Assembly: GCF_016086655.4 (NCBI RefSeq)
Contig: NC_052144.2
Coordinates: forward strand, 34,007,896-34,071,895
Length of the DNA stretch: 64,000 nucleotides
DNA from: Lepeophtheirus salmonis
Taxonomy: Eukaryota > Arthropoda > Copepoda > Siphonostomatoida > Caligidae
Direction of reading: 5' to 3'
Positions 12,962-25,454 of this stretch are shown here, in pieces (within the stretch, counting starts at the first letter, position 1; each line of letters opens with the position of its first letter). The notes beneath the pieces were generated by a model. That model searched no databases. It worked only from the letters and a program-made list of their open reading frames with translations, and was not told where the DNA came from. Both the position numbers and the translations under genes were made by a program.

Positions 12962-13352
12962 CAGAGGCGTCCGCAGAAGGGGGATGGAGGGGATGTACAC
13001 CTTCCCTCTAATTAAAGAAATTATTACTTTTAATAAAAAATTGTAATATTTGAATTTCGTTTTCGAAAAATTTAACTTAACTAAATTTTTTTCCAAAAAA
13101 TTATATATTTGATATTTCTTTTCTGAATTTTTTTATTAAAAAAATTTTTATTTTATTAATTTTTTTTCAAAAAATTATATTTTTAATTTTTTTCATCAAA
13201 AAATTATATATTTGAGATTTAATTTTGAAATTTATTTGGAATTTTTTGTGAGTAACTGTGGATTTTGAAATTTTTTTCCTACAAATTTAATTTGATATGT
13301 GAATTTTTGGAAATTTCCCCCCCTCTAAAATAGTATTCTGCGGACGCCCCTG
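12962..13352 (+). mobile_element. CAGGGGCG-family element, copy 3
   Basis: It starts CAGAGGCGTCCGCAGAAGGG and ends TTCTGCGGACGCCCCTG, so both terminal repeats are present. The body is T-rich, with GAATTTTTT and TGTGAGTAACTGTGGATTTT units. The flanks (TGGTG and AAGTG) match at only three of five positions, so the target duplication has decayed. Confidence 0.75.
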
Positions 13353-13467
13353 AAGTGAGTTGATTTCCATATTTTTAAAAAACCAATCCACTTCATTTGT
13401 AGTTATTGTCAATTATGTATTTTAACGTTTTGTGCTAACTTGATCTCTCAAAATTTAATGGCCTCCT

Positions 13468-13556
13468 ACTATGACCATATATAATCTTCGTACCAAGTTT
13501 GGTTAAAGTCAACTGGACCTTTTTACTTAATTCTGGTGACTAACAGACAAACAGAG
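13468..13556 (+). repeat. Second copy of the 9.5-kb dispersed repeat
   Basis: CTATGACCATATATAATCTT, then TTTGGTTAAAGTCAACTGGA, then TTCTGGTGACTAACAGACAA follows the same order and orientation as 9508-9605. Confidence 0.45.
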
Positions 13557-16304
13557 GCAATAGAACAAGGAGGTTAGGCTTAATTAAGGTTCAACTCCTC
13601 AAAGTACAGGTAAAAACTTATTTTTTAAATTAATAAATGGGCAGTAGACATGTGAATCTACTTTATTTTTTTGCTTTCTTGTTCCAAGTCCTAACTATTG
13701 GACTCAAGCTCACACAACACTAATTAAATACCCCCATTAGATCTGAATTTCTGCTTAAAAAGTCTTGTAGCGATTGCATAGTACTTATATTAGTACAAAG
13801 AAGAAAAAAGAAATGAAACGCCCTAAGTTGATTAAAAACGAATTCCATTCATATGGGGGGGAATATTTTGTTGCTAATAGTGTTCAGACTCGGTCCACGA
13901 CTGTATTAGTATTCGGTTTGAACTTAAGGGATTTTTTCTTTAACAATATTTTGACCCAAACCGAAATTCAATTCATAAGAAAAAAATGGAAGTTGGACTG
14001 AACTAGTTAAAATAATAATAATCAGAGAACAGTCTAGGATTTCTGGACTAAAACTCTGCACAAGTAGGTAGTACATACTTATATTTAGATGACGTCAAGG
14101 TTTTTATTAATTTTGGTAATTTTAGGATTTATAGATGCTAATATTAGCAAGGGCGTCCACAGGCTTAAATAAATATGTATTTTTCTTTTTTTAGAGGTGG
14201 AGAGCCTGGTTTTTGGACTTTTTTTTTAAGAATCGAAATTCCAAGAATTAATAAAAAATTTCTTGCAAAATCCAGAGTTGTTAAAAAAAATTATTCTTTT
14301 TGTAAATCATTTAAAAATGAAATTTCAAGTTATAATGTTTCAAGATTAAATTTGGTTTTAATATGTTCTTATTATATCACGCCCTTACATGTAGTGTATC
14401 TTGCGACCCCTCTTCTGAAAGGAAACAAAAAAAAATGTCTGAAATCATAAGGTAACTATTAGTAAATTCTTCCCAACTATGTAATAGTTATACAGTCATT
14501 GCTAGAAATTATTGCCAGCTTATCAAAAGATAGTTCTAATTTAAGGAGTCAACGCTTAGAGCACTTATTAGGGTATTAGGAACATCTGCTAAAAATACAT
14601 TAAAAATCTTTATATTTGTGAAGCAACGTCGTGGTATTGTATGGCGTTACATTATTTCAAAATGTAGGAGTCAGATCAGGATTGGATTTTACTGTGCGAA
14701 GGACCTAGAGCAAAAAATAAATGGGGGTTTTCTTTTTTTAATCTAATTTTGTTTGTTTTCGAAAGGAAATGTTGAATTCGCTTGATTTGTACGTTTAAGT
14801 GTGGAACCTATGAAGGAATCATTTTACCATGAGTAAGTAAAAAATGCAATTATGTTTATTTTATCTTGTTAAATTAGTGTTACCGGTTTTTTAAAAGTAA
14901 ATATATTTCATATTTCTTATAAATCACCTTTTTTAGGAAACAGCATTAGTGGCAGTTTCCATAATTTTGGGTCGTCTTACTTAAAAAATAATCTTCGGTA
15001 GAACAATTATTTAGTTAATCAATTCAAAATAATAAACCTACTATAACACTATAGGGGCACTCAATCTCGCCCCTCCCCCAAGTAAAATTAACAGTAAATG
15101 TCCTGCAAATATATTAGCTATTAATCGTCCCCTTAAAGTTATGTACGAATTAGTCTCTTAACCGCTTGTGAGCAAATCTATGCTTGCTCTGATAAATTCA
15201 ACAAATAACTTGTCTCCCTAACCATAAAGGTAAACCCATACCCAAACATACTCAGATGTGACTCCTTCTAGTAAAATGTAAGGAAAAATACCTAAGAAGT
15301 TTATTATTAAATTGATTGTTTTATCCTCGAAAGAAAAAAACAATCCTATTCACAAACCTGAAAGGCCTTGTCTTTTTTTTCTCATACCTTGCTAAAAAAA
15401 TGGTTTTGACACTCTGCATGTATTTCCAATGCCATGTCAATTCTTTGGCACCAAAGGACTGTGTCATCACTCGACTATTTGATGGGATATCCAACTTCAT
15501 CACCACTATGGATACAAAGAAATGTCTTCCTCCAATAAACCCATTGTACATACGTTTCCATAATTAAATAAACGTGATGGTGGACCGTCGTTTAAAGGGG
15601 TATGAGAGTAGTATATAGAGAAATCGATTATTTCCACTCTACATACATATAAGTAACATGAATAGATATTATCCGTCTTGATTGTAATGAAGGGTTTACC
15701 TCATTACAATTAATGATTGGACACGACGTCAGTTTAATTATATGGGAATAAACAAGAAATAAAACATAATTGATGAAAATAATTCATCCATTCTTCCTCG
15801 TCCTTAATATTCACATACTATGACTGTATGAACATAACCAATAGGAGGATAGCTAATCACTGTTTATCTATGAATTAATAATATCTGCAGACGTCCTTCA
15901 TTTTTACTATTACAGGGTCATTAACTGAAGTGAAACGGTATTGACAGTTGTAGGAAAATATAGGCAAATAGTCGTCTTTATTTACCATATTAATAACGAT
16001 TTTGGAACGAAGTAAATACCTTATAAATATTTCAATGCTCAAGCTAGCATATTCCTAGATGAAGTTTGTGAAAAGTAGTTTAAGGATAGAGATGCGAAAA
16101 TTGTGTAAAATCCTCGCGAGCATAATTTTTTTTAAAGTCTGTGATGGTAGCCTCCAAGATATTACTTTTATTTATATCTATATATTAATAATGAAAGTAC
16201 TTGACATTGCTTAGAGTTATTAGGCGTCGACAAACAGACAAACTTCGTTTAAGATGATAACTCCCTAAGAAATCCTCGGAGTTACTCGACCTTTTTCAAA
16301 AGAA
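13557..16304. other. No gene recognised; one terminal fragment
   Basis: GGGCGTCCACAGGCTT near 14152 is a stray end of the CAGGGGCG family, followed by a short AGCCTGGTTTTTGGACTTTTT piece of its body. A segment at 15316-15567 is open on both strands but matches nothing I know. The rest is AT-rich with no exon signature. Confidence 0.5.
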
Positions 16305-16375
16305 CACTCACCAGTAGTGTTCTGCCGGTCCTAATTTATTTGGTTCGGTACAGTCTCAAGACCATTCTTATCTCA
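16305..16375. repeat. Fragment of the ACCGGTTCTAAGACTG family
   Basis: TGCCGGTCCTAATTTATTTG followed by GTACAGTCTCAAGACCATTC resembles the larger copies at 22.7, 31.4 and 33.6 kb. Confidence 0.4.
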
Positions 16376-16501
16376 ATATCTCAAAGAAAAGTTAGCAAAG
16401 TTTGAGGTTTTCCCCAGAATAATCTACATTATACTAACCAATTCCAATTATAGATTTGTTAATCTATTTTTTTCCCTGCTGTAACTGTAAGTGATCTACA
16501 C

Positions 16502-16990
16502 CAGTGGTTCCCAAGTAGGGGGTCACAAGAACCAACGGAGGGGTTGCAACAAGATTGCTAAAAAAATAAAAATAATTTAAATTGTACCAGCATAAATAAT
16601 CTTAAATATGGATGAATATACATATTTTTAAAAGACACTTCCGGATCATTTTAAAAAGTATTTCCCAGAAGATAGTGCTCCAAAAAAAAACATTTTAGAT
16701 AAGCCCTAAGCGTTGGCAGGCTATAAAAAATTAAGGAAGTTTAGCTTTTGACTATTTTTTTTTAGGATGAAAAATATTTTTACAGCAAGAAAGAGGTAAA
16801 AAAGAATTTGAAGGATTGCAGCGGATAAAAAATTTAAAATTTTTAAGAAAAAGTTCCAAATACCAAGTTATCTATCTGCATAAAATGCACTCCAAATTTT
16901 ATATTCATATTTCAATGAGAGGTGTAGGGGTCGCAGATTGTCTAACCTTATATTTTATAGGTCGAACTCAAAAAAGTTTAGGAACTACTG
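16502..16990. mobile_element. hAT-type MITE with 8-bp target duplication
   Basis: The element starts CAGTGGTTCCCAAGTAGGGG and ends TTTAGGAACTACTG. Inverted, the right end reads CAGTAGTTCCTAAA, a classical hAT terminus. The flanks are ATCTACAC (16494-16501) and ATCTATAC (16991-16998), an 8-bp duplication with one mismatch. The 489-bp interior has no transposase. Confidence 0.85.
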
Positions 16991-16998
16991 ATCTATAC

Positions 16999-17312
16999 CA
17001 AGGTTAATAGAAATACAAGGTTAGACCATCATGTAATTGGGCTTGCTATAATTTTTAATTTGATGTATCGTACCGACTGCTAGGCAAGACAGGAAGATTT
17101 TAACAAAACATGGAACCACTCATAGTCTATGACGTCACTATTGCTAGAATTTTCAATTGAATGTATCGTACCAACTGCTGGGCAAGAAAAACAGATTTTG
17201 ACAACACACACAACCCCTCATACACTATGACATCAATATGAAAAAGTGTGGTGGAAGTCAAACATCAGTCGTACAAGTGTTATAGTATAACCTTGTATTT
17301 TTATTAACCTTG
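16999..17312. mobile_element. Second MITE inserted beside the first on the same 8-bp target
   Basis: The ends CAAGGTTAATAGAAATACAA and, reversed, CAAGGTTAATAAAAATACAA form a 25-bp inverted repeat with one mismatch. The flanks are ATCTATAC (16991-16998) and ATCTACAC (17313-17320). Inside, a unit of roughly 100-120 bp is tandemly duplicated: ATGTATCGTACCGACTGC (about 17062) and ATGTATCGTACCAACTGC (about 17160), each followed by GGCAAGA, AGATTTT, ACAAC or CAAAAC, and CTATGACRTCA. Confidence 0.75.
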
Positions 17313-17320
17313 ATCTACAC

Positions 17321-18483
17321 TACTGTTGATAATATATAACCTATATACGTATGGCTGACATATGAAATCAGTATCGAATTGTCTGAATTGTAATTTCCAG
17401 AAGATAAAACGATTAGTATCATAAATGCCATATTGATTTTGCAGTGAACGGACTATATAATTATTTGGCTATAAATTCGACCAAGTCTGGTCATTACTCT
17501 GCCACAATCAATAACTGGTGACTTTTTCTTCCACTTTAAAAAATATATTTTTTGAAAGGAATGTTGTGGACTCTGATATAATGCTTTATTTCAAGGCATT
17601 CATTTTTTAGTTTCACACTTTCAAATCAAAAGAAATTCTACATTTTCTTTTCTTTTGACAAATTATACATATTATTAATTTTATTTCCCCTCTTATTTTT
17701 TTCTTTTACTAAAAAGAGATGAGCCCTTTCATTAGATCCTTTACCAAATATGGCGGAATGGATGTGTAGTGTAAGACTCGGGGAAATCCTTGTAGTATGT
17801 TGTAGTGTACGTACATATACTGAGTAGGAGGGGTATTATTCATATAATATTATATTTGACATGTTGTATTTTGAAGGAAGGAGAAGCAAGATGAGGAGAA
17901 CAGACGTAAGAAATGGAATTTGTGGAATTTCTAACCCCCCTCGACTCTTTAATATATTTTTTTTAATAATAATATTTCTTATCATATTTTATATATATAT
18001 TTATGGCCTTTGATGATGAAAATGTCTTTCATAGTGAGTGAGAAAAAGGAGAGGTATAATTGATTAGGAAATTACTAAGAACCCTCATCATCATGATGAG
18101 AGAGAGGAGATGAAAAGAGTCTCTTTACAGGGTGCTAGGAATGATTTAATAAAGCATTGCGTGTCAAAAGGAGTACATAGATAATTAAAAAATTCCTTCT
18201 GGAAAATTTGAAACAATATTTTATATACTGCTACATACATACATAAATATTTTTCTTTACACTCAACGGATAGACAGATAATGAAGATTATTTTTACTAA
18301 ATTTATTAATTATGACACTTATTGGATAGGGTTGTAAATCCCAAGTATTTTGTAGTGTGTGATGTTTATTTTTTCTTGGCAAACTCAATAGTGTTTTATA
18401 TATTTTTTGATTCTTCAGGACATTTATAACTGAGGATTTGTAGGGTAAGTTATGAGTAGGGTTGAAGATTCGGAGTAGAATGG
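17321..18483. other. No gene recognised
   Basis: AT-rich sequence with many TA and T runs. The minus frame at 18263-18496 carries no domain. Confidence 0.55.
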
Positions 18484-19086
18484 CAGGGGCGTCCACAGAG
18501 AGTGGGCTGGAGGGGCTGTAACCCCCTGCCGTTAAAGAATTTTTGCTGTTTAATAAAAAAAAATTGGTCAGAGGAAAAGTTTTTACATGAAATATTTCTT
18601 TTAATTTTTTTTTTCTAAAAACAGATATCGTTCAAGCAAATTATGCAGCATAGCAAAAAATGTAGGATTTGAAATTGTTATAAAAAAATCAATTTTTCGT
18701 GAATAATACGGGATTTTTGAAATTTTTTTAACAGGTTGTTAATTCTTGAATTTTTTTCCTTTTTAAATTCACTTTCTGTGAATAGCTATGGATTTTTGAT
18801 TTTTTTTTTCCCCAACAAATCTAATATTTGAAATTTAATTTTTGAACTTTTTTATAAACAGCCTTGGATTTTTGAAATTTTTTTCCAAGAAATTTAATTT
18901 TTTTGTCAACAGCTGTGAATTTCTGAAGTTTTTTCCAAATAATTTAATATTTGACATTAAATTTTTGATTTTTTTGTGAATAGCAATGAAAATAAATATA
19001 GTGAATAATTAAAAAAAATATATTTGAATATTTTTTTCAAACCCCCAAAAAAAAAAAAAAAAATTATGTTCCTGCGGATGCCCCTG
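18484..19086 (+). mobile_element. CAGGGGCG-family element, copy 4, with 5-bp target duplication
   Basis: It starts CAGGGGCGTCCACAGAGAGT, ends CCTGCGGATGCCCCTG, and is flanked by AATGG on both sides (18479-18483 and 19087-19091). The interior shows the clearest array: repeated AATAGCTATGGATTTTTGA-type units alternating with TTTAATATTTGAAATTTAAT, with a period of about 60-75 bp. Confidence 0.85.
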
Positions 19087-19639
19087 AATGGAGTTAGGTC
19101 GTAGAACTGTGAATGGTTGAACTCGGAGTTCGGGCTTATAATTCTATAAATTGGACTCTTTCTTTGAAAGTCTAATAAGTTCCTCATTTTTTATCACAAT
19201 GACAAAAGTTTATAATTTGTAAGTATTAAATATTTTTGTATATTTATTAAGCTTTACTTATAAGCCCAACATTTCTGTTTTTCTAGCCAACAAGGTTATG
19301 CTTACGTTTCTCAATGTAAAATCATTCCGGTACGCACAAATTTCAATCCAAGAGCATAAATTTGTTAACTAATATTATTAATAGACTCTATTATAATAAA
19401 TGCAATATTATTGAGCATTTTTACTGACGTCATAATAAACTAAAAGGGACGTCATGTTATTTCTTACAGTAATTCTACTAAATTTCCTCATTTACAAAAA
19501 TCCTAATGAAACTTTATTGAGAATGCCTTAGAATGAAACAAACTCAAATTTTGTTTATAGTTATGAAACTTGGTTGTTTATTCCTCCACAAAGATAGGCG
19601 ACTTTTCAAAATGATTACGGTTTGCGAAAATATATATGT
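19087..19639. other. No gene recognised
   Basis: AT-rich, non-coding. Confidence 0.5.
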
Positions 19640-19990
19640 CCGATTTTTGTAAACTAAGTTTTTTTGTACGCAGTTACAACTTTATTGATTGTTTTTTAAC
19701 CAATTGATAATATACAAAGTCTAACAGATTAATCCAAACAAAAAACAGACCAAGACTGAGAGTAAAATGATCAAGGTCTAGGCCTTTATTCAATAACATA
19801 AGCGAATAAATAACATGTTCTTCTACTAGACTACCGTCACACGCTCCATCTTGTGCCTCATATGTTTCTGACATGATCAGGATCCAGCTTCTTGGCCTCA
19901 TGCATGATGCTGGCCTTCAAGGCCTTCAGGAAGGGGTTATAACTGACTACCAACCTCTCATATATGCCCTTTAACTTGTCTTCGTCTTGT
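19640..19990 (-). pseudogene. mariner-like transposase C-terminal fragment
   Basis: Minus-strand frames near 19865-19950 give LKALKASIMHEAKKLDPDHV, matching the usual 'ALKASI..A....D..yv' segment that follows the third catalytic residue in mariner transposases of this genome type; compare ALKASITKAWAKMNPTYI in the 59-kb copy. Stops follow at once, and no N-terminal part or clear ends are present. Confidence 0.55.
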
Positions 19991-20510
19991 CTAGGCCCAT
20001 TATAGATAAAATACAATTATTTTACTCTCAAAAAAAAATTCTGATCATGAAACGCTTCTTTTGAAAGCATATTTAAATTGAAAATGACAAGATATTTATA
20101 GTTCACATTTACAAAAGAAAAATATTTTCATTTAGTTGGCTCTACCAAAGATGCTCCCAAAAGAAGCGTGTTGGTAAATATTCTCTACCTAAATCGATAC
20201 CGGTAATAACTTTTATTATCTAGACGTTTGTATGTGTCTTTAGCCAGGTCTCTTTTTACATCTTGACTCGAGACTTCATTGTAAACTTATAAAATGTCCA
20301 AAGTTAATAAATAATTGAATTAAATGGATGTGAACTTTGAAAATAAACTAATAAAAAAAGAGCAAGGTAAATAAATTTATTAATGTCAAAATATTATCTC
20401 CCCCTTATACAGATCGGGTAAAATATCCTCTTTTTTGGAGGACTCATTATTTACAACGAGTCTGTGTAGGATAAGCTTACATTAAAAAAGAAAAAATAGG
20501 GGATTACATA

Positions 20511-21778
20511 CTGGGTGTAGAAAAAGTAATGAGACATTTTAAAAATACAGTTTTGAATAGGTGTTGTTCATTCAATCTTATACTTCTAATTATTTTAGAA
20601 TAGCTTAGATTCTAAGCCTGATATTGATGTACATGTTGTAAACAAAAATCCTGTAAATGTCGAGATGAAAACAAGAAGAGCCATCATAGGCAATTTAATC
20701 CACGTCGGGAGGACAACCTCGGACATCATCAAGGCCTTAAATGTGAGGAAGGCCAGAGTGTCCGGTCAGAAATCGTTGGGATAATGAGGTTAACCTTAAG
20801 GACAAACCCAAGAGTGGAAACCCCACCAAAGTGAAGCATGAAGATATCATGCAGGTCTTTAAGTTCAACCCAACGATGAAGATGTCAGAGTACGCCAAGA
20901 AGAAGAAGGTGGATCTTTCTACGGTGGACAGGGCCATCTGAAAGGCTGGATGAAAGTCGCTTAGAAGAATTGAGAGGCCAATCCTGTTTCAACATCAAAA
21001 ATAATTTTGTGTTCTGTGATGTAAACAACAATTGAAGAATCTGAAGCACAACAGCAACACGGTAATTTTTTTCTCTCATGAAAATACCTTTGACCCCGTC
21101 TACATACTACAAGCAAAATGATCGGGTGGTATGCTTTAGAAAGGCTGACAACAATATCAGAACAGTCACCAAGACCAAACATCCGGCCTTTGTGATGATA
21201 TCCAGGGTAATGGTATCAACTGGAGAAAAAATGTACCTGATTTAGTTTCCCCTGGATACCGATTACCCACAGCCTACTACTTGATAGTATTGAAGGACAA
21301 TGTATTCCCATAGATCCCCAAGACCATGAAGAATTCCAACAAGGCCACGTACGTATTTCAGGAGAACGGAGCTCTTGACTATACTGCTAATATGGTAAAA
21401 GAATGAATGGGTAACAACATGAACTTCTGGTCCAATAACCTTTGACCCCCTCAGAGCCCAGATCTGAATCCACTGGAATACTCCATGTGGTAGCAATTTG
21501 AGAAAAAGGCCTACAAGATCCACCACCCTAATATTGATGTCCTGAAGACATCCGTTAACCAGCAGTGGAGGATCATGAAAAAGGACTATGTTGCCACTTT
21601 GTGCAAGGGGTTCCAGATGCTGTCATGAGGCTGATGGTGGCCAGATTCATAACGAATGTGCATTTTAATAGTAAAAACATTATAAAATAAAATTTTCTAT
21701 GTACAACATCATCCTCATCAATTATGATTATTTTTATGAATATTTAGAGGCAGGTCTCAGTACTTTTTCTACATCCGG
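20511..21778 (+). mobile_element. Full-length Tc1/mariner element, TA target, dead
   Basis: The left terminus CTGGGTGTAGAAAAAGTAAT and the right terminus, inverted as CCGGATGTAGAAAAAGTACT, form terminal inverted repeats of about 25 bp. TA lies at both edges (20509-20510 and 21779-21780). The length of 1268 bp is normal for an intact-size Tc1/mariner element. It carries the transposase remnant described separately. Confidence 0.85.
20664..21640 (+). pseudogene. Tc1/mariner transposase, multiply broken
   Basis: The frame opens with MKTRRAIIGNLIHVGRTTSD, a helix-turn-helix start of this family. It continues with NPTMKMSEYAKKKKVDLSTV and a later QENGALDYTANMV, where the second catalytic Asp region has become degenerate. 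Next is PQSPDLNPLEYSMW, the third acidic site, and the end is AYKIHHPNIDVLKTSVNQQW. More than ten in-frame stops and several frameshifts separate these blocks, so it cannot make a transposase. The block order is complete, so the whole gene is present in decayed form. Confidence 0.8.
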
Positions 21779-22715
21779 TATATTTAGGACTCTGTTTTTG
21801 AATATTTTTACCTTGCGGCTTTTTTGTTGTTGTCGGCAACTGGAAGAATGTTCATTTTGTTCAAACTGTTATCACTATTTTTTTCATTCTTGAGGAGAGA
21901 ACATATAAGTATTGAGTAATACACATGAAAAAGTAATGTAAACCTAAGGGGTTGATGAGGAGTTATCTTCTTTATAAATAAAGGAAATCTATATTATAAA
22001 AGCAAGGTTTGTCTGTTAGTTGCCATCTAATATTATATTAGAAAAATGACTTCAACAGGACAGGACCTTCAAAATAAAACTCCCATAAACTCTGAAGAAA
22101 TACAGATGAAAATAATAGCATTTGTACTTGTACGGATATCACAATAAGCTGGATCTCTTCTCTTTTTCTTTCTTTCTCTTTGTATGTAACGTCAGACAAT
22201 AAATAATGACTTACTAATTCCAGATAAAAAGCTATCCCATGGAAACATGAGTAAGGGGTTATATCAATAATAATAACAGTTAAAGGAGGACATACATACA
22301 AACACACACACATAAATAGAATAGAGTATTGAAAATTGTTTTTCAGTTTCCTTTCATCCCCTTTCAATAACTGACACGTGCCTTTTTCCCTCCCTAGAGA
22401 CCGTGAAATTCTTTGATTCATTGACTGCATCCATGAAATTAAGTCACAAGTAGTAGTAGAAATAGTTCCTTAGGATTTGGATCATATTTTATCTTGGTGA
22501 CTTTAGTGATGTGCTAACTCGAATATTTATCCATTCTGCTTAAATAACGAGTAGATTTTCATATTTGAAAAAAAGAGTCACTGGACTTTATATACGTGGC
22601 TTGATTTTCCCCTCATAACCCCATCAAATGTTTTGAGGCAATGCATTCACAAAAGGTTTTTTTTTTAATCCACAACAATTATACCTAGTGTGGTATCGGT
22701 TTATAAAATATGACT
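21779..22715. other. No gene recognised
   Basis: The minus frame of 130 codons at 22038-22430 is compositionally ordinary and has no domain. A TTCTTGAGGAGAGAAC segment near 21886 is shared with about 7770. Confidence 0.5.
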
Positions 22716-22915
22716 AATGACTACAATCCTGTCTCGTTCAGTATTAATCCAGCCGAGATCAGTCTTGCATATCAGTCCTAGAACTGATAAACTCTATTTC
22801 CTCTTTTTTTATTCAGTTCTAGTACTGACAGTCCAAAGTATTGATCCCAAGGACTTATAGGACCGGTTCTAAGACTGAAATGGACTGGACCAAATAAATA
22901 AAGAACTACAAAACA
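22716..22915 (-). repeat. ACCGGTTCTAAGACTG interspersed repeat, copy A
   Basis: Its blocks (CAGTCCTAGAACTGAT, CAGTTCTAGTACTGACAGTC, GGACCGGTTCTAAGACTGAA, ACTGGACCAAATAAATAAAG) appear in reverse-complement order in copy B (31373-31605). Copy C (33560-33695) lies in the same orientation as A. The unit is rich in CAGTCnTAGnACTG half-palindromes. Confidence 0.55.
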
Positions 22916-23764
22916 CTAAATAATTAGCGCAAAAAAAAAAAAATTAATGACGTGGAAAATTTATAGGCCCAAATTGTAATAAATGGACTTTTTTTATTAG
23001 TATCTATAAGACATAATTTAGCCATTCGAAGGATTCCAACTAATAAACGTGGTAGCCCTTATGAAATGTTGGTCATAGTGTTGCACAAAATGATTTCTCT
23101 CCCTCGCCATCAGATGAAATTTGTAATATATATGAAGATATCTTTCTCAATTAAGAGGTTGCAGTCTTTGACATTATTCTGGTTTTTAATCAATATTAAG
23201 GGGATTCTTTGACCTCGTCCAGAGACCTAACTTCTCTCATTTTATGCCCTCTCTCCGATCTTTAAGAATCAACCTCTAAACACGATTAGTTTTTTTATCA
23301 ACTCTCAACCTCGAGCGTCAAAAGGGAAAGGGAAAATTTGGTCAAAACTTAAAGTAGCTAGTCTTCTGTATTTCTCTTGTTCCAAACTGTTAATTATTAT
23401 TTAAAGATTGGTTATTGATTATTAAATATATTGAATTGATAATATTATCAATAAAAAAGTATGAAATGATACGAATCCTATACGAAGGAAGGCTCTTGAT
23501 TGATAAGAATTAATATAAAAATCCAAATCCTGGATAATATTTTTTTTTTTGAGTTCATAGTACGTAGAGTCAACTACTTTATAAAATAAAAGAGTCAACC
23601 TATGAAAATTAATTATAACAGCTAATAATAAAATACAAAACATATTTTTTTTATTTGAAAGAGTCATTTGTCAGGAATAATAAACTAAAACCACATTGAA
23701 ACAAATAAAAACTAAATAGTTATATTTGAAAATGATACGAGATTGATCAATAGACTGATAGGGT
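22916..23764. other. No gene recognised
   Basis: AT-rich, non-coding. The minus frame at 23422-23667 is hydrophobic by base composition. Confidence 0.5.
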
Positions 23765-24230
23765 TAGCATCAGGGCTGTAGGGGACCAAAAGTGCCAAAA
23801 AGGAATCAAAATAGTCTTGCAACGGAAGAGATGGGTTTCTTTCATTACTGGTGTCAAAAATAGCCTCTCTACCCTCACAAGGCTCTTTTCAACCACTTTT
23901 TTATAGTTCCCTGGGCATTCTTATGTAAAACCTCGAGATCTCTTGCATGGGCTCTCCTAAACTCGATGAGATTGGCCTGGGATGTTTACTTTAACTCTTC
24001 TGGGTCCAGTTTGCCCTTTTTTTAGAACCCATCTTCCTTTCCAACCTTTAGGACTTGTTCACAACGTCGATGGTGGTCCTGGAGATGCCCAAACGTTTGG
24101 AGTACGCGAATGGAATTTGAACGATCACGACGACGAATTTCAAGTGACATTTTCTGGACTTGTACAAAACATAGCCTTAGGTATATAACTCAGAATTCTG
24201 AACAGCTTTTATTTATGTCTGAGGGACGTA
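23765..24230 (-). pseudogene. mariner-like transposase fragment (middle part)
   Basis: The minus strand near 23790-23900 reads EKSLVRVERLFLTPVMKETH followed by LFRCKTIL. This is the linker segment between the helix-turn-helix and catalytic domains of the mariner group also seen near 30.9 kb (PLLTPAMKETHLLRCKTLF). Upstream frames are broken by stops, and the catalytic half is missing. Confidence 0.6.
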
Positions 24231-25454
24231 TCTGTCTCCGTTTCTGAAATAAATAGCCTGGTCATGCGTTTTTATTAGCAGACGGTCAGATGGATGGATG
24301 GACGGACAGACATTTACTATTATATATATGACACGCAGATTAACAAGTTTTGTTTTACTAGAAAATATTTAAAACGGGTCCATTCTAGTGTACTATAATG
24401 TTTAATGTTTGTTTGTTAGTTTGTCCGCTAATAAAAGCCCAAAATCCGGGGATTCATTTCAAAAACGGAGAAAGAGACAAACTTTCGACATAAATAAAGG
24501 GAGAACATAGATATATTAAATAAAAAAGGGAATTAGGAAGAGGATTAGCAAGTGTGTCTTTGTATGTATCTTCATTATGGTTGAAAGAGGACTAATTATT
24601 ATGTTGTCCATCGACAAGTTTTTCTGAGTTCTGTAGTTATTTAAAGCATTAATATAATAAATAACACGAGTACGGCCTTGTACTTTAATAATATTAATTA
24701 TCCGTCAAAGGAAAAAAATATAAATAAAAATTGAACAGAAATGAAGAACATAATGTTAGGAGTACCATTTACTACCAAGATAGTGTACAAAATAACATCT
24801 TTATAAATAAAGAGATACTCCATGAGGGAAATTTCTCAACTACTCCCAATGCATTATTTGAATTCATTACATTATTTTTATTTTGACAAAAATAAAATAA
24901 AATAAATTTACTTACTTATACATAACATTATATTATTTATTATTCTACTTACTTTGTCCTATGGGAGTAGGGAAAGGGGTACAGGAAGGGGGGGGGGAGA
25001 ACAAGAAATGTATGATAAGTACCCATCTATGTAATAATATGTACTTAAAATGTAAATTGATAATTAGATCCACAATAAGGAGTTTTTTTTTTATTTTCTT
25101 CTTTTTTTTTATGTGTTTTTTATTGAAATTGTTGTTTCTTTCAATCCTTTTATTCAAGTGTATCGGATTGAATAGAATTTAAGTGATGAGATGAGCAGCA
25201 AGTACGGAGGAGTGAAGAAAGGATTCAATTGAATACAACTCATCTCATATACTTTTATTATGGCGAAATTATAATACTCAAGAGAGAAGTACGAATATTA
25301 TTGGTACAATAACTATGCAGAGTAAATTGTTTCACATTTAGGAGCAAGGACTGCAATGCATAGGGTTGTAAAAAAAAAAAAAGCCCTGTGGGTATTCTAG
25401 AAAAAAATAAAGCAAAAAATTAATCCTCAATCTGAAGAATGTGACAGAAGAGAG
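24231..25454. other. No gene recognised
   Basis: AT-rich. GACGGACAGACA and GTTTGTTTGTTAG motifs near 24300-24420 are retroposon-tail-like. A G-rich run lies near 24990. Confidence 0.5.

Noticed and set aside
15316..15567. Segment open on both strands (83 and 76 codons)
   Set aside because: Neither translation resembles a family and no supporting splice pair was found; kept only as part of a non-coding stretch.
22038..22430. 130-codon minus-strand reading frame
   Set aside because: No domain, no splice context, overlaps low-complexity TTCTTT sequence; composition fits chance opening in AT-rich DNA.
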